DNA of 13,251 bases from SIG440 sp045592585. GTDB lineage: Bacteria; Bacillota; Clostridia; Monoglobales; Monoglobaceae. The DNA is taken from assembly GCA_045592585.1 (NCBI GenBank), contig JAZNVB010000117.1, positions 1 to 13,251 of the forward strand, in the 5' to 3' direction. Positions 6,953-13,251 of the stretch are shown piece by piece. The notes beneath the pieces are model-generated. The model had not been told where the DNA came from and did no database searches. It saw only the letters and a program-made list of their open reading frames with translations. A program made the position numbers and the translations under genes. The number at the start of each line of letters is the position of its first letter. Position 1 is the stretch's first letter.

Positions 6953-8803
6953 GTGGCTGATATTAAAAAAAAGTTATCGTCTTTGCCTTTGTGCCCGGGG
7001 GTTTATATTATGAAGGACAAAGATGGCAAGGTTATTTATGTGGGCAAAAGCAAAGCGTTAAAGAACAGAGTATCCCAGTATTTTGTAAATCTTGCAAGTC
7101 ACACTCCCAAAACTCACGCAATGGTCAGCCAGGTTGATGATTTTGAATATATAATCACCGATTCTGAAACAGAGGCACTTGCTCTTGAATGTAATCTTAT
7201 AAAAAAACACCGTCCTAAATACAATATTTTACTTAAGGATGACAAGCAATATCCTTATATTAAAATTACAGCAAATGAGCCATACCCTCGTATTTTTATG
7301 ACAAGACGTGTTGTAAAGGATGGAGGTCTGTATTTTGGACCTTATATGACTGCCCTAAGCATAAAGGAGGCAGTGGAGGAAATTCGCAAAACCTTTAGGC
7401 TGCGTAGCTGCAGAAAGCCCCTTAACAAGAGAAACGACAGACCATGCCTGTATTATCAGATAGGTCAGTGCAGTGCACCCTGTGCCGAAAAAATCAGTAG
7501 TGAAGATTATCACAATTCTGTGACAGATGCAATAAATGTTCTTAACGGAAAATACGAAAAAATCGTCGAAAATCTTAAAGAAAAGATGCTTAATGCATCC
7601 GAAAATCTTGAGTTTGAAAGGGCAGCGCTTTACAGAGACAGAATAAACAGTATAACAGTTCTTGGCGAAAACCAAAAAGTATCGTCAACTGCTGAAAATA
7701 ATATGGATGTAATAGGAATACACAAAGAAGGAACAAATTTCTGTATTCAGGTGTTCTATTACCGCAAAGGAAGCGCTGTAGGGTCAGAATACTTTACACT
7801 TGAAAACGAACTTGGTACACCTTCCGAGGTTGCAGAAAACTTTGTAAAGCAATTTTACTTTACAGCATCGAAAATACCGAAAGAAATAGTTATTTCAGAG
7901 GATTTTGAAGATAAAGATGCTGTATCTCAGTGGTTGTCTGCCGCAATGGGATATAAAATCACCTTTACAGTGCCGCAAAGAGGTAAAAAGGCTGAAATTG
8001 TAAAAATGGTGGTAAGAAACGCCAAGGAATCTTTGTATAAGTATCAGCTTATGAAGAACAAAAATCAAGAAAAGCAAAACAGAATTCTTTCTCAGCTTTC
8101 TGAAGTTCTTGAACTCTCAAAAACACCATTTAAAATTGAATCATACGATATATCCAACTTTTCAGGTGTATCATCGGTTGGCGTGCAGATTGTATATGTT
8201 AACGCCGTTCCTAAAAAAAGTCTGTACAGAAAATATAATATAAAAACTGTTGAAGGCTCTAATGATTATGACAGTACCCGTGAGGTTATCTTCCGAAGAA
8301 TTAACGAGGCATATAAGGAAGAGGATATGATAAAAAACGGACAGTTACAACCCGACAAGGCAAAATTTTTGCCACTTCCCGACCTTATTCTACTTGACGG
8401 TGGAAAAGGTCATGTTTCGGCTGTGAAAATGATGCTTGATACCATGGGCGAGGATATTCCTGTATTTGGCCTTGTTAAGGATAAAACCCACAGAACACGG
8501 GGAATAACGGATGAAACAACGGAACTGTATATTGATAAAAAATCAGAGCTATTCAGATTTCTTGCAGGTATGCAGGATGAAGTTCACAGATTTGCAATTA
8601 CAGCAAGCCGCAGCAAACACGAAAAAAAGAATATTCACTCAGAGCTTGAGGATATTCCTGGCGTTGGTGCCGCAACACGCACAAGACTGCTTAAATCTTT
8701 TGGTAGTGTTGAAAAAATAAAAAATGCAACATTTGATGAATTAAAGGCTGTTGTTTCATCAAATGTTGCACAGAATGTATTTAATTATTTTAATAAGGAT
8801 TGA
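6953..8803 (+). CDS. uvrC: UvrABC excinuclease subunit C
   Basis: UvrC makes the dual incisions in nucleotide excision repair after recruitment by UvrB to damaged DNA. The 616-residue length is normal. Domains in order are: GIY-YIG nuclease (about 14-92; CPGVYIM and VIYVGKSKALKNRV); a four-Cys cluster Cys153, Cys165, Cys173, Cys177, matching the reported [4Fe-4S] ligand pattern; a UVR UvrB-binding motif (about 203-238); the RNase H-like C-terminal nuclease, with candidate acidic residues Asp252, Asp399 and Asp482 in LLDGGKG and His545; and a helix-hairpin-helix end (about 565-605). All key regions look intact. The start is GTG 6953, 10 bases after AGGAGG (6937-6942). It heads a tight run with a DUF6873-like gene and ytxC. 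No good promoter is visible between the ptsH terminator and this start, so expression may depend on readthrough. Confidence 0.96.
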   Translation: MADIKKKLSSLPLCPGVYIMKDKDGKVIYVGKSKALKNRVSQYFVNLASHTPKTHAMVSQVDDFEYIITDSETEALALECNLIKKHRPKYNILLKDDKQYPYIKITANEPYPRIFMTRRVVKDGGLYFGPYMTALSIKEAVEEIRKTFRLRSCRKPLNKRNDRPCLYYQIGQCSAPCAEKISSEDYHNSVTDAINVLNGKYEKIVENLKEKMLNASENLEFERAALYRDRINSITVLGENQKVSSTAENNMDVIGIHKEGTNFCIQVFYYRKGSAVGSEYFTLENELGTPSEVAENFVKQFYFTASKIPKEIVISEDFEDKDAVSQWLSAAMGYKITFTVPQRGKKAEIVKMVVRNAKESLYKYQLMKNKNQEKQNRILSQLSEVLELSKTPFKIESYDISNFSGVSSVGVQIVYVNAVPKKSLYRKYNIKTVEGSNDYDSTREVIFRRINEAYKEEDMIKNGQLQPDKAKFLPLPDLILLDGGKGHVSAVKMMLDTMGEDIPVFGLVKDKTHRTRGITDETTELYIDKKSELFRFLAGMQDEVHRFAITASRSKHEKKNIHSELEDIPGVGAATRTRLLKSFGSVEKIKNATFDELKAVVSSNVAQNVFNYFNKD

Positions 8804-8807
8804 GATT

Positions 8808-9518
8808 ATGGCAGTTATTGTTGATTGTTGTGCAAATTCAGAGCTTTTTAAGGAACTTGATATGCACAATGTAAAGTATTATAAATCGTATAATCTTGAA
8901 TTTTTGTATAAACCGGTGAACACCCATCCTGATATGCAGATACACTTTATAACAGAACGTATAGCTGTGGTTGCACCGTCGGCATATGACTATTACAGAA
9001 GTCTTTTACCACGGCGAGTTACCTTATACAAAGGCGAAAAAGACCCCGCCAGCACATATCCCGGTGATTGTGCATATAATGTAGCAAAAGTGGGCAAAAA
9101 AGTTATAGGAAATCTGGCATATACAGATTCAGTTATCAAAAAAATATATACAGAGCTTGGTTTTGAGTTTATAAACGTAAAGCAGGGATATACCAAGTGC
9201 AGTCTTTGCGTTGTTGACGAAAATTCCGTTATAACAGAGGATGAAGGGCTATATAAGGCGTTAACCTCACAAGGAATTGATGTTCTTAAAATACCTGCAG
9301 GTGAAGTTGTGCTGAAAAATTTTAAAAACGGATTTATAGGTGGTGCATCAGGGTTTATCGGATATAATAAACTTGCTTTTTGCGGTGATGTATCAAAATG
9401 TTCCTTTTTTAATGAGTTACTAAAATTTATAAATGACAGAAAGGTTAACATAATTTATTTATTGCAAACTCAAATTGAAGATTTTGGCAGTATTTTGTTT
9501 TTTGATGACGAATTTTGA
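8808..9518 (+). CDS. DUF6873-like GME (pentein) fold protein of unknown function
   Basis: This 236-residue protein begins MAVIVDCCANSE at ATG 8808, four bases after the uvrC stop, with AAGGA (8795-8799) as ribosome binding site. An in-frame start at 8751 would lie inside uvrC and is unlikely. Conserved-looking blocks are THPDMQIHF (39-47), GYTKCSLCVVDE (127-138), ITEDEG (142-147) and GFIGGASGFIG (175-185). I recognise this pattern as the Clostridia family called DUF6873, assigned to the guanidine-group-modifying enzyme (pentein) fold that includes arginine deiminase and amidinotransferases. Candidate reactive residues are Cys131, Cys134, His40, Asp42, Glu144 and Asp145, but no catalytic set is established. 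There is no signal peptide or membrane segment, so it should be cytosolic. It lies between a repair gene and a sporulation gene, which suggests co-expression but not a function. The family call is from memory of its motifs. Confidence 0.75.
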   Translation: MAVIVDCCANSELFKELDMHNVKYYKSYNLEFLYKPVNTHPDMQIHFITERIAVVAPSAYDYYRSLLPRRVTLYKGEKDPASTYPGDCAYNVAKVGKKVIGNLAYTDSVIKKIYTELGFEFINVKQGYTKCSLCVVDENSVITEDEGLYKALTSQGIDVLKIPAGEVVLKNFKNGFIGGASGFIGYNKLAFCGDVSKCSFFNELLKFINDRKVNIIYLLQTQIEDFGSILFFDDEF

Positions 9519-9551
9519 TTTTGTCCGATAAAAGAAGGAGGAGACAATCCC

Positions 9552-10376
9552 TTGTCCGAACAGCTTGAAATATCATCAGGGACAAATTTTGAAGCAGTTA
9601 TAGATAAAATTATCAAAGCAAACGAAAATATCATTGATTACTATATAATAGAGGAAGCGCAAAACAAAAATATAAGATACATTTTTTATGTAACAAGCCA
9701 AAGAAGGCTGGAAAAAGAACACATTGCAGAGCTTTTAGGTGAGTGGATACTGCGTATATACGAACCTGAAATTATGTCCGAAATTCTACAATTATATTTT
9801 GCGGATAATGAATTTGATAGGCAACAGATAATTTCTGCAGTAACAAAAAGAACAGATTATATAAGATATTTTTATAATAAAGGATATATTGTTAAAAAAA
9901 TAACAAATTATTTAAAATCCGAAAATGTATTACAGATAGAAGGTTTTATACGTTTCAGACTGCCAGAATACAGACAAGAATTATACAATTTGTTATATGA
10001 TGCCGTTGAGGAATTTTATATTGAGAAGGAATATGAAGAGTTTATAGACCTACTAAGTACGTATATTAACCAAAGTCAGCCAATGATTGATTTATTGCAT
10101 ATCAATCACAAATCTGACGGTGAATTTTTGTTTTATGACTTTACAAAGACAAATATGAGGTTTGATGCAGAAAAAACAACTGCTCAGAATCCAATAGAAA
10201 ATTTTCTGACGAACGAAGATATGTTGGTAAGTATTTTAATTGCATTGGCACCAAAGAGAATTATATGGCACAGTTCAAAAAATGTTACAGACACAAACAT
10301 ATCAAAAACAATCAGTTCAATTTTTAAAGACAGATTTTCTGTATGCTGTGGCTGTGAACTGTGCGACAAAGAATAG
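9552..10376 (+). CDS. ytxC: YtxC-type putative sporulation protein
   Basis: This 274-residue protein resembles YtxC (TIGR02834/PF08812), a family of endospore-forming Firmicutes whose biochemical role is not known. The recognisable core is FIRFRLPEYRQEL (132-144), then AVEEFYIEKEYEEFIDLLS (151-169), followed by a conserved His (183) and a hydrophobic, basic segment APKRIIWH (233-240). The C-terminus ends in a Cys cluster, CCGCELC (265-271), that could bind metal. There is no signal peptide or membrane span. The start is TTG 9552, 10 bases after AGGAGG (9536-9541); no better start exists near it. It is the last gene of the uvrC run, 33 bases after the DUF6873-like gene, and is followed by a terminator. 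Its presence suggests the host forms spores or descends from spore formers. Confidence 0.82.
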   Translation: MSEQLEISSGTNFEAVIDKIIKANENIIDYYIIEEAQNKNIRYIFYVTSQRRLEKEHIAELLGEWILRIYEPEIMSEILQLYFADNEFDRQQIISAVTKRTDYIRYFYNKGYIVKKITNYLKSENVLQIEGFIRFRLPEYRQELYNLLYDAVEEFYIEKEYEEFIDLLSTYINQSQPMIDLLHINHKSDGEFLFYDFTKTNMRFDAEKTTAQNPIENFLTNEDMLVSILIALAPKRIIWHSSKNVTDTNISKTISSIFKDRFSVCCGCELCDKE

Positions 10377-10389
10377 TTTAATATAGATA

Positions 10390-10427
10390 GCTCAACAAAT
10401 CTTTAGATATGTTGGGCATTATTTTTT
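10390..10427 (+). terminator. Intrinsic terminator of the uvrC-ytxC operon
   Basis: GCTCAACA (10390-10397) pairs with TGTTGGGC (10410-10417), with one wobble. Inside, after an A-A mismatch, ATC (10399-10401) pairs with GAT (10406-10408) around the loop TTTA. ATTATTTTTT follows directly. Confidence 0.8.
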
Positions 10428-10437
10428 AAAAAAAGTA

Positions 10438-10466
10438 TTGATTTTGGAAGAAAGGTGTGATATAAT
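10438..10466 (+). promoter_or_regulatory. Promoter of the tyrosine recombinase gene (extended -10)
   Basis: TTGATT (10438-10443) is 17 bases from a perfect TATAAT (10461-10466). TGA immediately before it supplies an extended -10 (TGn). The predicted transcription start, near 10473, lies just before the leader hairpin. Confidence 0.85.
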
Positions 10467-10478
10467 TTCAATATACGC

Positions 10479-10508
10479 AATTGCACATAATAAAAATTAT
10501 GTGCAATT
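10479..10508 (+). repeat. Perfect 13-bp inverted repeat in the recombinase leader
   Basis: AATTGCACATAAT (10479-10491) is perfectly complementary to ATTATGTGCAATT (10496-10508), with the 4-base loop AAAA. No T-run follows, so it is not a terminator. It starts about 6 bases after the predicted transcription start and ends 3 bases before the AGGAGG (10512-10517). It could be a stabilising 5' RNA hairpin or a DNA operator just downstream of the promoter. Confidence 0.8.
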
Positions 10509-10524
10509 AGAAGGAGGATTTTGT

Positions 10525-11499
10525 ATGAAAAAGTTTGCAGATGCGCCTGAACCGCTGATTTCCTTTTTATTATATATTGAGAACATTCAGGGGAAGTCCG
10601 TAAAAACTGCTGAGAGTTATTATTTTGATTTACGTGCCTTTTACAGATTTATAAAAATCAGCTTAGATAACCTTCCTGATGATACTGATTTTGATTCGAT
10701 TGATATTTCCGGTATAGATTTATCTTATATAAAAAAAGTTGATTTAAATCTTATTTATGAATATATGAATTTTTTAAACCGTGAACGTGAGAATTCGCCT
10801 TCATCACGTGCTCGTAAGATTGCATCGATTCGTTCATATTTCAAGTACCTTTGCAAATCGAATATTTTAGAGAACAATCCCACAACGGATTTAGAAACTA
10901 TAAAACTTAGAAAACGTCTGCCTGTGCATTTTACCCTTGAGGACAGTATTGATTTGCTTGGTGGTATTGAAGGAAAAAATGCCCTGCGAGATTATTGTAT
11001 TATAACATTATTTCTTAACTGCGGTATGCGTCTTGCAGAGCTTGTGGGAATCAATATCACGGATATACGCGGCGATAAGCTGACTGTTGTGGGCAAGGGA
11101 AACAAAGAACGCACCATTTATCTTAATGAGGCCTGTATGGATGCTATTTCTGCATATATGACAGTACGCAACAATCAATCTGCAACAGCTTCAGATAAAA
11201 ATGCTCTGTTTTTATCATCAAGAAACCAGCGCATCAGCAGACGCACAGTTCAGCATCTTGTTGAAATAAACGTTAAAAAACTTGGTCTTGACCCTCACAA
11301 GTATACCACTCACAAATTAAGACATACAGCCGCAACGCTTATGTATCAGTCCGGTGTTAATATAAGGGCTCTTCAGGAAATTCTCGGACACGAGCAGCTC
11401 ACAACAACCGAAATTTACACCCACGTAAGCAACGACCAGCTTAGAGAGGCAGTTTCTGCCAACCCCCTCTCTTCCATCAAAAAAGAAAAATCTGAATAA
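10525..11499 (+). CDS. Tyrosine recombinase of the XerC/XerD type
   Basis: This 324-residue integrase-family recombinase has an N-terminal SAM-like core-binding domain (about 10-115), with an acidic insertion at 48-70, and a C-terminal catalytic domain. The full catalytic set is visible: Arg169 (GMRLAEL), Lys191 (GKGNKER), His263 and Arg266 (HKLRHTAAT), His289 (LGHE), and nucleophile Tyr298 (EIYTH). Xer recombinases resolve chromosome dimers at dif. Length, GKGNKER and lack of phage or transposon genes nearby favour a housekeeping Xer enzyme over a mobile-element integrase, but C versus D cannot be decided. The start is ATG 10525 after AGGAGG (10512-10517). A longer frame opens at TTG 10438, but that codon is the -35 element itself and would put the whole promoter and leader inside the gene. 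It is monocistronic, with its own promoter and terminator. Confidence 0.9.
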   Translation: MKKFADAPEPLISFLLYIENIQGKSVKTAESYYFDLRAFYRFIKISLDNLPDDTDFDSIDISGIDLSYIKKVDLNLIYEYMNFLNRERENSPSSRARKIASIRSYFKYLCKSNILENNPTTDLETIKLRKRLPVHFTLEDSIDLLGGIEGKNALRDYCIITLFLNCGMRLAELVGINITDIRGDKLTVVGKGNKERTIYLNEACMDAISAYMTVRNNQSATASDKNALFLSSRNQRISRRTVQHLVEINVKKLGLDPHKYTTHKLRHTAATLMYQSGVNIRALQEILGHEQLTTTEIYTHVSNDQLREAVSANPLSSIKKEKSE

Positions 11500-11539
11500 A
11501 ATTACAATAATAATATTATGTAAACTATCGTTTATATTT

Positions 11540-11571
11540 AAACCGTCAGCCGATTTAAACTGACGGTTTTT
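11540..11571 (+). terminator. Intrinsic terminator between the convergent recombinase and acyl-CoA synthetase genes
   Basis: AAACCGTCAG (11540-11549) and CTGACGGTTT (11560-11569) form a perfect 10-bp stem around a 10-base loop, followed by TT. On the plus strand the run is TTTTT (11567-11571). On the minus strand only three T end the stem, so termination of the opposite gene here is likely weaker. Confidence 0.85.
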
Positions 11572-11580
11572 ACCTTTCGT

Positions 11581-13167
11581 TTAATACCTTTTAATTTTAC
11601 CTGTTGTGGTTTTTGCCATTTCGTTTTCCTGCACGGTATATCTGTTGATTTTCTTATATCTTATCAACTGCTCGTTAACTGATGAAATATGCTTGGCTAT
11701 TGCTTCTTCTTTATTGCCTTCAAACTGTTCGTCGGCAACTATTTTGCAACAAATATTATCGCCTTCTGCATATACAATACATTCTTTTATTGCCGGCGAA
11801 AGGTTTACAAGCGTTTCAATTTCCTCAGGGAATACATTTTTTCCGTTAGAAAGAACTATAACATTCTTTTTTCTTCCGCAAATAAATATAAAACCGTCTT
11901 TATCCTTTATTCCCATATCACCTGTATACAACCATCCGTCTTTGATAATTTCTGCGGTTTTTTCAGGCTCATTATAGTATCCAAGCATTATGTTTTCGCC
12001 GCGTGCAACAATTTCACCTATACCATTTTCCCCCGGATTATCAATCTTTATTTCAACACCGGGAATAGCAGGACCAACCGAACCTTTGCGCATATGCTTA
12101 TCATTTTCTGCTGTAAGAACAGGTGATGTTTCCGTCAATCCGTAACCCTGAATTGACAGAACCCCGATGTTGTTGAAAAAGTCAAGAACGTCCGGCGATG
12201 CTGCTGCTGCACCGATAATAATAAGGCGTAATCTTCCTCCCATACCATCTAAAATCTGTTTAAATAGTTTTCTGCGAATGTCAATACCGATTTTCCTTAA
12301 CATATTAGACACTTTAAGTGCTGCTTTGATAAGCTTTGTTTTGCCCTGTGCTTCGATTTTTCTGTTTACAGCCAACATCATTTCTTCAATAATACGGGGA
12401 ACACCAACGAAAATTGTTACACCGTATTCGTTTAAGCATTTAGCAATTCTTAGACCTTCGCAAAAAACATTACACATACCTATCGAAAGAAACAGCATTG
12501 TCTGCACCATGCCAAAGGTGTGATGCAGAGGCAACAATACCATATTTACATCGGTTTCATAGAACTTTTCCCATTGGGTCATACCATATATGTTGGAAGT
12601 CAGATTATTCTGTGAAAGCATAACTGCTTTGGAAGCTGATGTTGTTCCTGATGTAAAAAGCAGAACAGTCATCTCGTGGGTGCTGACTTTTATAGCATCA
12701 TATTCTGCTTTATTATCTGCAGTCTTTCCTGAAGCCATCAAATCATAAAAAGCATCATCCTCTGTGCAAACCTTGAATAAATCATAGTTTTCCACTCTGT
12801 TTTTAAATTCCGCACCATAAAAAAGAGCCTCTGCACCTGAACGTTTAAGCTGATCCTCAATTTCATAATCCAAAAGGCCTCTGTCAAGGGGAACTATTAC
12901 TCCGCCTGCCGAAACAACCGCCAGGAATACAACAATCCACTCGTAGCTGTTCTTTCCGATAACGGCAATTCGTTTTCCTGCCAGACCGTTTTCCATAAAC
13001 GCACGGGCAAGATACTCTATTTCGCTACTGAATCGCGAATAATTTATCTCGTCATAATATACCTTTTTATTTTCATCCTTCTTCTTTATTTTAAATGCAA
13101 TATTGTTTGCATACTTAACTGCACAGGTCTCTATCATTTCTCTTAAATGAGCATATTTTTTAAACAT
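11581..13167 (-). CDS. Long-chain acyl-CoA synthetase (AMP-forming, FadD-like)
   Basis: This 528-residue enzyme of the ANL superfamily activates a carboxylic acid, most likely a long-chain fatty acid, with ATP to an acyl-adenylate and then the CoA thioester. Core motifs run in order: P-loop A3 LLFTSGTTSASK (169-180), PLHHTFG (213-219), A5 YGLTETSP (342-349), A7 YTGD (414-417), A8 hinge GRKKNVIVLSNGKNV (431-445), and catalytic A10 Lys524 in TTTGKIKRY at the very C-terminus. All are present, so it should be active. Substrate specificity cannot be fixed from sequence; acyl-ACP synthetase activity is possible. The start is ATG at 13167 (minus), with GGAGG (13175-13179) 7 bases upstream. A longer in-frame reading from 13242 would run through the promoter and is rejected. 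The gene stands alone and is convergent with the recombinase gene. An inverted repeat over the promoter points to repressor control. Confidence 0.9.
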   Translation of the reverse strand: MFKKYAHLREMIETCAVKYANNIAFKIKKKDENKKVYYDEINYSRFSSEIEYLARAFMENGLAGKRIAVIGKNSYEWIVVFLAVVSAGGVIVPLDRGLLDYEIEDQLKRSGAEALFYGAEFKNRVENYDLFKVCTEDDAFYDLMASGKTADNKAEYDAIKVSTHEMTVLLFTSGTTSASKAVMLSQNNLTSNIYGMTQWEKFYETDVNMVLLPLHHTFGMVQTMLFLSIGMCNVFCEGLRIAKCLNEYGVTIFVGVPRIIEEMMLAVNRKIEAQGKTKLIKAALKVSNMLRKIGIDIRRKLFKQILDGMGGRLRLIIIGAAAASPDVLDFFNNIGVLSIQGYGLTETSPVLTAENDKHMRKGSVGPAIPGVEIKIDNPGENGIGEIVARGENIMLGYYNEPEKTAEIIKDGWLYTGDMGIKDKDGFIFICGRKKNVIVLSNGKNVFPEEIETLVNLSPAIKECIVYAEGDNICCKIVADEQFEGNKEEAIAKHISSVNEQLIRYKKINRYTVQENEMAKTTTGKIKRY

Positions 13168-13192
13168 ATTTATACCTCCATTTTGAACTCTT

Positions 13193-13221
13193 GTTAATCT
13201 AGTTCTTGATACTAGATTAAC
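13193..13221 (-). promoter_or_regulatory. Perfect 11-bp inverted repeat, probable operator of the acyl-CoA synthetase gene
   Basis: GTTAATCTAGT (13193-13203) and ACTAGATTAAC (13211-13221) are perfect reverse complements with a 7-base spacer (13204-13210). The repeat covers the -10 and the predicted transcription start near 13207 on the minus strand. The geometry fits a dimeric repressor such as a TetR- or MarR-family fatty-acid regulator; no regulator gene is in the window. Confidence 0.75.
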
Positions 13222-13242
13222 ATATAAAGGAAACTTTGTCAA
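13214..13242 (-). promoter_or_regulatory. Promoter of the acyl-CoA synthetase gene
   Basis: On the minus strand TTGACA (13237-13242) is a perfect -35. It is 17 bases from TAATCT (13214-13219), a poor -10 that is helped by the TG extension (TGT) directly before it. The strong -35 and weak -10 overlapped by an inverted repeat suggest a regulated promoter. Confidence 0.65.
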
Positions 13243-13251
13243 GAAATATCT

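Noticed and set aside
10525..11499. The tyrosine recombinase as an integrase of a mobile element
   Set aside because: No att-like direct repeats, tRNA, excisionase, transposase or phage genes are seen nearby, and its length and motifs fit a housekeeping Xer recombinase.
12628..12663. The acyl-CoA synthetase P-loop reads TSGTTSASK instead of the usual TSGTTGxPK, a possible inactivating change
   Set aside because: It still satisfies the general AMP-binding signature pattern with the Lys kept, and all other core motifs including the catalytic C-terminal Lys are intact.
13168..13242. N-terminal extension of the acyl-CoA synthetase to 13242
   Set aside because: The extension would run through the TTGACA promoter element, the inverted repeat and the GGAGG ribosome binding site; the ATG at 13167 is well placed after that site.
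1..13251. CRISPR arrays, tandem repeats, insertion sequences, tRNA or rRNA genes
   Set aside because: No repeated direct-repeat units, transposase motifs or RNA gene signatures were recognised anywhere in the window.

Overview
The window reads as chromosomal DNA from a low-GC, Gram-positive Clostridia-type bacterium. Base composition is AT-rich, ribosome binding sites are strong AGGAGG-like sequences, several genes start with TTG or GTG, and promoters look sigma-A-like with 17-bp spacers. The HPr carries both His15 and the regulatory Ser46, and a YtxC-type sporulation protein is present. No mobile elements, CRISPR arrays, rRNA or tRNA genes were seen. This looks like ordinary core chromosome with a few unusual proteins and leader regions.

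Layout, left to right. (1) 1-664: the 3' end of a probable cell-surface beta-sandwich protein, closed by an intrinsic terminator. (2) 793-2947: a two-gene metal-homeostasis unit with its own promoter. It holds a CobW/COG0523 GTPase with an extreme His/Cys-rich loop, then a second protein joining a degenerate CobW-like P-loop domain to a DUF1980 (YcgQ/TIGR03943-type) C-terminus. (3) 3053-6446: asparagine synthetase-like gene, PpaX-type HAD phosphatase and RluA-type pseudouridine synthase, nearly contiguous. The synthetase lacks the nucleophilic Cys of the glutaminase domain (Ser instead), and its leader can fold into a hairpin covering the ribosome binding site. (4) 6603-6863: ptsH (HPr) with a strong promoter and a terminator. 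(5) 6953-10376: uvrC, a DUF6873-like (GME/pentein fold) protein and ytxC, tightly spaced and ended by a terminator. (6) 10525-11499: a XerC/D-type tyrosine recombinase with a promoter and a perfect 13-bp hairpin in its leader. (7) 11581-13167 on the minus strand: an AMP-forming long-chain acyl-CoA synthetase converging on the recombinase, with a perfect 11-bp inverted repeat over its promoter.

How the genes relate. The two CobW-type proteins probably work together in metal (most likely zinc) handling. PpaX and HPr are linked in other Firmicutes through the HPr kinase/phosphorylase cycle, although hprK is not in this window. The remaining genes are mostly housekeeping: amino-acid synthesis, rRNA modification, DNA repair, chromosome resolution and fatty-acid activation. 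I see no clear multi-gene novel system. The most interesting points are the altered asparagine synthetase with its leader, the CobW pair, and the pentein-like protein between uvrC and ytxC.
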